64,000 nucleotides of DNA, from assembly GCA_052117325.1 (NCBI GenBank), contig JBQKJJ010000010.1, one strand, 5' to 3'. A program made the position numbers and the translations under genes. Positions within the stretch are counted from its first letter, which is position 1. Each line of letters begins with the position of its first letter. Origin of the DNA: CAG-964 sp902789345. Its GTDB lineage: Bacteria > Bacillota > Clostridia > Oscillospirales > Acutalibacteraceae. The notes beneath the pieces are model-generated. The model saw only the letters and a list, made by a program, of their open reading frames with translations, made no database searches and was not told where the DNA came from. Below are positions 59,436-64,000 of this stretch, piece after piece.

Positions 59436-60884
59436 ATGAAAAAGTTAACCAGTGTTTTATTGGCAGGAATGCTTACTGTTTCAGGCTGTGCTTGTGCAAT
59501 AACAGCTTCCGCAACCAATGACAGCACAAAGGCAAATCTTTTAGTTACAGATTTTAACGGTAACTATTCAACAGAAACAAAAAGCTATGAAGCTAATGTT
59601 GGTGATATTATTGAATGCACAGTTACAGGTACATCTACAGTAGATGGTCTAACAGGCTTTGCAGGTATTAATGTTGCAACATTCTTCAACCAGGAAAGCG
59701 CAACAAAAGACGGTGTTGTATACAGCGATATCGATATGTTGGGCTATTCAACAGAGTACTATGACGGCGGCGCTTTCTTCCAGGCAGGAAGTTTCCCTGG
59801 ATCATTGTTGATGACTCGTCCGGAGGAAAGTAAAGAATTTGACAGAGATAGCTTTGGCTTTATTACAGTAGGCGCTGTTAACGCAGGCTCATTTACACCT
59901 AGCCAGGAGATTGTAAAGTTTACACTTAAGGTTAATAATGCAGGAAAAAGCTACATTAACACAGTTGTAAACGAGGTTATTTACATGGTGGGCAATGAGG
60001 TTACAACCAATAACGACGCCCTAAGAACAACTACAACAGTAAAAGTTGTAAAGAGCGAACAGCCAACAGAAGCTCCTACAGAGGCTCCAACAGAAGCACC
60101 TACAGCTGCACCAACAGAGGCTCCTACAGCAGCTCCAACAGAAGCACCTACAGCAGGTCCAACAGATGCTCCAACAGAAGCACCTACAGAGCAGCCGACA
60201 GAGGCTCCTACATTCGACCCAACAGCTCAGCACACTTATACAGTAGTTGGTTCAGACGCTTTGTTTGACCCATCATGGGATCCAACAGCTGAGAAGTATA
60301 ATCTAACTCTAAATACTGCAACAGGTCTATATGAGCTTGTAGTTCCTGTATCAGAGGATCAGAGAGATGCTGATGTTGACTACAAGGTTGCAGCTGACCA
60401 CGCTTGGGACTTCTCATTCAACAACACAGGTCTTGCAACAGGTCTTGACAGCAACGCACACCTATATATTGAAGAGAATGCAGTTGCAGTAAAGTTTACA
60501 TTTAACCCTGAAACACTTTGTGCAAATGCAGAGTGCCTACCGGAGCTTCCAACTGAGCCGTCGGCCCCTACAGTAGCTCCTACATCAGCACCAACAGCCG
60601 GACCAACAGACGCTCCTACAAGTCCAACAGCTCCGGCAACACCTGACGAGCCAACAACAGCTACAGTTGCTCCAACAACAGCTACGAATGCACCTACATC
60701 AGCAGCTACAAATGCTCCAACATCTGCAACAAGCGCAGGCGGCAATAACGGCAGTGGTTCATCTACAAGCACAACAACAGGTAAGGTTGCTACAGGCGAC
60801 AGCACATCAGTAGCAATTTTGCTGGGCGTACTAATGCTTGCCGGTGCTGCAGTAGTTGTTTTCAGAAAGAAGATTACACACTAA
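59436..60884 (+). CDS. Cell-surface protein with cohesin-like and X25-like modules
   Basis: 482 residues from ATG 59436 (GGAGGAAG upstream). Signal peptide 1-27. Residues about 30-205 form a beta-sandwich resembling a divergent cohesin: ANVGDIIECTVTG, LTGFAGINVATFF, then SQEIVKFTLKVNNAGKSYI. A PT-rich linker (about 208-262, repeats of APTE and APTA) leads to a second module (about 267-360; YTVVGSDALFDPSWDPTAEKYNLTL, YKVAADHAWDFSFNNTG), close in pattern to X25 modules of pullulanases that bind starch. A longer Thr/Pro/Ala linker and a C-terminal anchor follow: VATGDSTSVAILLGVLMLAGAAVVVF then RKKITH. The TGD before the helix resembles sortase signals but no LPXTG is present. Likely a wall-attached starch-binding scaffold; cohesin status is uncertain. 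Confidence 0.75.
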   Translation: MKKLTSVLLAGMLTVSGCACAITASATNDSTKANLLVTDFNGNYSTETKSYEANVGDIIECTVTGTSTVDGLTGFAGINVATFFNQESATKDGVVYSDIDMLGYSTEYYDGGAFFQAGSFPGSLLMTRPEESKEFDRDSFGFITVGAVNAGSFTPSQEIVKFTLKVNNAGKSYINTVVNEVIYMVGNEVTTNNDALRTTTTVKVVKSEQPTEAPTEAPTEAPTAAPTEAPTAAPTEAPTAGPTDAPTEAPTEQPTEAPTFDPTAQHTYTVVGSDALFDPSWDPTAEKYNLTLNTATGLYELVVPVSEDQRDADVDYKVAADHAWDFSFNNTGLATGLDSNAHLYIEENAVAVKFTFNPETLCANAECLPELPTEPSAPTVAPTSAPTAGPTDAPTSPTAPATPDEPTTATVAPTTATNAPTSAATNAPTSATSAGGNNGSGSSTSTTTGKVATGDSTSVAILLGVLMLAGAAVVVFRKKITH

Positions 60885-60926
60885 TAATTAAATAATAATT
60901 GCAATAGTGAAGTAATTGCTTATTTT

Positions 60927-60955
60927 ACAGCCACTCGTTTGAGTGGCTGTTTTTA
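60927..60955 (+). terminator. Terminator of first surface protein gene
   Basis: ACAGCCACTC (60927-60936) pairs perfectly with GAGTGGCTGT (60941-60950), 4-nt loop, then TTTTAT. Confidence 0.92.
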
Positions 60956-61184
60956 TACAATTTTTTATGAAATACAGCATTTAATCGTATAATTTAAAAT
61001 GTAGGCTTTGACATATACTGATAAAAAAGTGCCTGTACACGGTAATAAAAAATGTTTTTATTGGTTAATATATACATAAACATAGAGAAATATTGTTGAG
61101 AAAGAATAATATATTTTTGCTAAACAAAATACTGCATTAAAAAATTGTACATATTTACAAAAATAAAAATATAAGGAAATTTTA
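60956..61184. other. AT-rich region between surface protein genes
   Basis: About 230 bp with A and T tracts, which may act as an UP element for the promoter downstream. No ORF or hairpin seen. Confidence 0.4.
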
Positions 61185-61213
61185 TTGAATTTGACTTGAC
61201 AATGCGTTATAAT
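61185..61213 (+). promoter_or_regulatory. Strong promoter of second surface protein gene
   Basis: TTGAAT (61185-61190), 17-nt spacer, TATAAT (61208-61213), with A/T tracts upstream and AAAGGAGGAAAA before the ATG. An overlapping TTGACT sits at poor spacing. Confidence 0.72.
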
Positions 61214-61260
61214 AATGATGCGAAGGTTATCTTCGGATATATATTAAAGGAGGAAAACAC

Positions 61261-63090
61261 ATGTCCAAGAAAAAGATACTTAGCGTAGTTCTTGCAGCTG
61301 CAATGGTAGCTTCTATGGCTGCAGTTTCTGCAATTTCTACATCTGCTGCTGAAAATCGTACAATTTACTTTGACTCAAAGGGCCTAGGCGGTACAGCAGC
61401 TGCTACTCGTGGCGTATATTATTGCTACGCATGGGGTAGCGAAGGCGGCGAGCTTTACGCATGGGATAACAAAAAGCTTCGTATGAAAGACGAGGGCAAC
61501 GATCTTTATTCTTTCGAGGTTCCAAAGCAGAACAGCAAGGGTGAAGATGTAAACGCTGACCTTATTATTTTCCACGCTAACAACGGTCCTCAGACATATG
61601 ACACAACATTCGATGCAAACTGCTTCGGTGATACAGCATATGTAACTGAAACACTGCTTGAGAACCCTGTTGACAGCGAGAAGACAGCTTACGGCTGTGC
61701 TTGGAAGAACAACCCATCTCAGGGTGCTCACATTGCTATTACATCAACAGGTAAGGTTCAGGGCGTAGGTATTCTTTCAACAGAAACACCACAGTCTATC
61801 GTTGACAACTTCGTTGCTAACTACCAGAAGGGTATGGAAGAGCATAAGACAGGCTATGACAAGCCGGAGCTAATTTCTGCTGAGGCACAGGCTGAATATC
61901 TTACTGAGATTAACGAGATTATTAACAGCCATTCAGAGCCAACTGATCCATCTGCACCAACATCAGATCCATCAGCTCCAACTCAGAAGCCAACATCAGC
62001 TCCTACATCAGCTCCAACAGAGAAACCAACATCAGCTCCTACAGAAGCTCCAACAGAGGCTCCTACTACAGACCCATACGGTCGTATTCCTGGTCTTCCA
62101 CTAATGGAGAACATGAACCTTCCTGCAAAGGATACTAACAGAGATTCTTATATAGAAGCTGGTGCTCCTGAGGATTGGGACGGCTACTTCAATGTTTACT
62201 ACTTTGCAGCTCCTGCTGAGTGGGAAACAAATGAGGGTAAGGTTGACAGCATTGACGCAATCGGTTTCTACTGGTTCTGCGGAAGTATCAGCAACAGCTG
62301 GCCTGGTGAGGCTGCTACTGCTCTAAAGGATGCTGACGGCAACCAGGTTACATACAAAGTAGAAGACAAAGATTCTCCATACAATGGTAAAGAATTAAAT
62401 GTATACTATGGCTTTGCTCCATCATTCGCAACAAGCATTATCTGGAATAACGGTGTTGCTGACGGCGAGCATGTAGATCTAAAGGTTCAGACAGAAGATA
62501 TTAAGGTTGATGACCCTTCATCAACAGGTAACCTTGCTGACATCGTATTTGAAGAGTCAAACGGCGACATCGACGGTGTATCAGTAGCAGGCTGCATTAA
62601 CTACATTTATGCTGCTGAGAAGCAGGTTAATGGTCTAACAGGCGTTGAGCAAACAGTAAACAAGTGCAAGTTCTTGTTCTACAACCCTCGTACAGGCGAG
62701 ACAACAACACAGGCTCTAAAGGATGCAAACGGTAACTATGTAACACAGTACAGCGATTATTGGGAAGAGACAGTAGCTCTAAACCCATACTTCGATATGG
62801 ACTATACACATGTTAACGATGGTGAAGTTCCAACTACTCCAGAACCTGTAACACTACCACCAACAGACCCATCTACAGACAACCCTACAACAGTTACATC
62901 ACCATCATCCGCTACAAACCCTACAAACAGCACTAACCCTGCTGGCGTTAAGAGTGGTAACGATAATAGCGGTAAGGGCGTAGTAGCTACAGCTGAAGGT
63001 ACAGTTGCTGCTATGTTGGGCACAGTTCTTGTAGCTGCTGTTGCAGTTGCATTTGTTGCTCGCAAGAGAAGAGAGAGTAAAGAGGCTTAA
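61261..63090 (+). CDS. Membrane-anchored surface protein with CBM26-like modules
   Basis: 609 residues. Signal peptide 1-31 (ends STSAA). First module about 33-215, with VYYCYAWGSEGGELYAW and ADLIIFHANNGPQTYDTTFDAN, the strand pair of CBM26-like starch-binding domains. PT-rich linker about 224-275 (SAPTEKPTSAPTEAPTEAPT). Second module about 290-525, with NVYYFAAPAEW, GFYWFCGSISNSWPGEAATAL and FATSIIWNNGV, again the W..WPG..IxxNNG pattern. Third linker, then an anchor helix (GTVAAMLGTVLVAAVAVAFVA) and RKRRESKEA; no LPXTG. No catalytic motif seen. The gene uses a narrow codon set (GCT, GTT, AAG, ATT), and promoter and ribosome site are strong, so it is probably abundant. Role in holding starch at the surface is inference. 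Confidence 0.78.
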   Translation: MSKKKILSVVLAAAMVASMAAVSAISTSAAENRTIYFDSKGLGGTAAATRGVYYCYAWGSEGGELYAWDNKKLRMKDEGNDLYSFEVPKQNSKGEDVNADLIIFHANNGPQTYDTTFDANCFGDTAYVTETLLENPVDSEKTAYGCAWKNNPSQGAHIAITSTGKVQGVGILSTETPQSIVDNFVANYQKGMEEHKTGYDKPELISAEAQAEYLTEINEIINSHSEPTDPSAPTSDPSAPTQKPTSAPTSAPTEKPTSAPTEAPTEAPTTDPYGRIPGLPLMENMNLPAKDTNRDSYIEAGAPEDWDGYFNVYYFAAPAEWETNEGKVDSIDAIGFYWFCGSISNSWPGEAATALKDADGNQVTYKVEDKDSPYNGKELNVYYGFAPSFATSIIWNNGVADGEHVDLKVQTEDIKVDDPSSTGNLADIVFEESNGDIDGVSVAGCINYIYAAEKQVNGLTGVEQTVNKCKFLFYNPRTGETTTQALKDANGNYVTQYSDYWEETVALNPYFDMDYTHVNDGEVPTTPEPVTLPPTDPSTDNPTTVTSPSSATNPTNSTNPAGVKSGNDNSGKGVVATAEGTVAAMLGTVLVAAVAVAFVARKRRESKEA

Positions 63091-63133
63091 TTAATCAGAA
63101 TTGAATAGTTAAAACTATTTTCCTTTCTTTTTG

Positions 63134-63164
63134 GGTGCACACTTTCGGGTGTGCACCTTTTTTT
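63134..63164 (+). terminator. Terminator of second surface protein gene
   Basis: GGTGCACAC (63134-63142) pairs with GTGTGCACC (63149-63157), 6-nt loop, then seven T. Confidence 0.92.
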
Positions 63165-63246
63165 GCACCCCAATAAGCACCTTACATGTGGAAGTAATTA
63201 CAATTTTGCACCCCAATAAGCACCTTACATATGGTCATAATTACAA
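63161..63246 (+). repeat. 43-bp tandem direct repeat, two copies
   Basis: TTTTGCACCCCAATAAGCAC begins at 63161 and again at 63204 (period 43). The units differ at a few bases (ATGTGGAAGTAA versus ATATGGTCATAA). Non-coding, just after the terminator. Confidence 0.85.
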
Positions 63247-63278
63247 TTTTTAAAATGTAATACTAAAATTTAATAAAG

Positions 63279-63384
63279 CACTTTAACAAAACCAACCACT
63301 GTGGTTATCCAAAACATCTATCCAAGTACCATTACAAGTATTACCGCAGGGGCTTGTTGAAGCGTTTAATTGATAATTAGTATA
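63279..63384 (-). repeat. Dispersed intergenic repeat, copy B
   Basis: Inverted copy of 20179-20289, about 90 percent identical, 5 bp shorter because of small gaps near its middle. Conserved ends: CACTTTAACAAAACC on the plus strand left and TAATTGATAATTAGTATA on the right. Confidence 0.85.
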
Positions 63385-63393
63385 AAAATAAAA

Positions 63394-63424
63394 GAAGCAA
63401 TCACAACCACTGTGACAGCTCCTT
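63394..63424 (-). terminator. Likely terminator of the minus-strand small gene
   Basis: On the minus strand GGAGCTGTCACAG and TTGTGATTGCTTC form an imperfect hairpin, followed by TTTTATTTTT. Confidence 0.55.
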
Positions 63425-63445
63425 TTAATTGTTTTTGTAGAAATA

Positions 63446-63733
63446 TTATTGCGGCTTTAGTGCTCTTTTCAGCCATACATCTGCAAAGTCCATTGCCATA
63501 TACAGCCCGTTCTTTTCGGTAGCCCTAACTACTTGCTTTCGTGGGCTAATCTTCTGAGAGGTGCTCATAAGCTGAATGCTTACTTTATCTGCTATTTCAA
63601 GGTCTTTAACTGTTTTTTTGGTTTTAATTTTAATACGAACAACATAAGGGTCGCTCATACTACCATAATAAAGAACATCTCCGCTCCTTACAAGCGGTTT
63701 ATTTTTATACATAAAAAATTGATTTTTTGCCAT
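63446..63733 (-). CDS. Small conserved-type hypothetical protein
   Basis: 95 residues from ATG 63733 (TGGAGGATA upstream; a longer frame would start before that site). Basic, cytosolic: MAKNQFFMYKNKPLVRSGDVLYYGSMSDPYVVRIKIKTKKTVKDLEIADKVSIQLMSTSQK with a beta-rich core, then GLYMAMDFADVWLKRAL. No family name comes to mind, although such short proteins are frequent in Ruminococcus-type genomes. It reads toward the surface-protein gene and ends near an imperfect minus-strand terminator. Confidence 0.72.
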   Translation of the reverse strand: MAKNQFFMYKNKPLVRSGDVLYYGSMSDPYVVRIKIKTKKTVKDLEIADKVSIQLMSTSQKISPRKQVVRATEKNGLYMAMDFADVWLKRALKPQ

Positions 63734-64000
63734 ATAAATATCCTCCATTCATCTGTGTTATAGTTTATTCATTCAAAATAAAGCAACAGTCTGCACTGCT
63801 GCAAGACTTGCCCATTAAATCAGTAAAAATAATTATAACATTTTTTTTATGTTTAGTAAAGTAAATTTAGTTATAATTTGTCACATATATCTGCGTTGTA
63901 AATAGATGTGACCCATTTTTAGGTAAAAATAAATCAAAGTTTGGTATAGTGTTTTTTGAAAGCCTTTGGAGTGGAGCGTAGCGGAACGGAAAAGGCTTTC
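63734..64000. other. AT-rich intergenic region with a hairpin at the window end
   Basis: GAAAGCCTTT (63958-63967) pairs perfectly with AAAGGCTTTC (63991-64000) around a 23-nt purine-rich loop. The window ends there, so whether a T run follows is unknown. Otherwise nothing clear. Confidence 0.5.

Noticed and set aside
60061..60210. CRISPR-like short repeats
   Set aside because: The repeats are codons for APTE/APTA linker units inside a gene, with no spacers.

Overview
The window looks like a chromosome segment of a low-GC, spore-forming, starch-degrading gut clostridium, most like Ruminococcus bromii or a close relative. The main reasons are secreted GH13 enzymes and starch-binding proteins carrying dockerin modules (the hallmark of an amylosome), threonine/proline-rich APTEAPT linkers, a SpoVM-like sporulation peptide and a Clostridia-style housekeeping set. 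Species assignment is inference; no database was searched.

Layout. 1-4.1 kb: a divergent type IIA topoisomerase gene pair (B subunit cut by the window edge) and secG. 4.5-6.1 kb, minus strand: a HAD phosphatase and a lipoprotein. 6.3-7.5 kb: enolase. 7.8-20.0 kb: the starch locus, all on the plus strand: a membrane-anchored pullulanase, a 1091-residue dockerin/MucBP/CBM26 pullulanase, a starch-binding dockerin protein, and two tandem CBM26-type alpha-amylases without dockerins. A NimA-like flavoprotein, a further dockerin protein, a 48-residue membrane peptide and a 30-residue SpoVM homologue follow (20.4-23.0 kb). 23.2-29.8 kb: RmuC, an S1-domain protein, a lipoprotein cyclophilin, a zinc-ribbon protein, a SigH-like sigma factor with an odd tRNA-like element behind it, and ComM/YifB.

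30.76-40.76 kb is an integrated mobilizable element of about 10 kb. Perfect 20-bp direct repeats bound it. It holds a tyrosine integrase, excisionase, repressor, MobA/MobL relaxase with a likely oriT, and a cargo of ABC ATPase, two ABC permeases, NarL-type kinase and response regulator, laid out like LnrLMN/JK-type resistance systems. A broken flavodoxin gene lies on its left and a 79-bp fragment of a second comM on its right. 41.3-47.3 kb is an accessory zone: two GNATs, small orphan genes, a MarR-MATE efflux operon with a clear operator, and a BAAT-type hydrolase.

47.6-59.3 kb returns to core functions: MurA, WalJ-like hydrolase, RlmH, RqcH, a DUF1858 protein, a TrmK-Nif3 fusion, a Bax-inhibitor-1 protein with an Asn-rich head, a lipoprotein, a membrane UDP-sugar dehydratase and GlmS. 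59.4-63.1 kb encodes two large surface proteins with PT-rich linkers and C-terminal membrane anchors. One has a cohesin-like and an X25-like module, the other CBM26-like modules, so they may be surface partners of the starch system. The inferred division of labour is that dockerin proteins assemble on cohesin scaffolds, anchored proteins hold starch or enzymes at the wall, and the dockerin-free amylases act freely.
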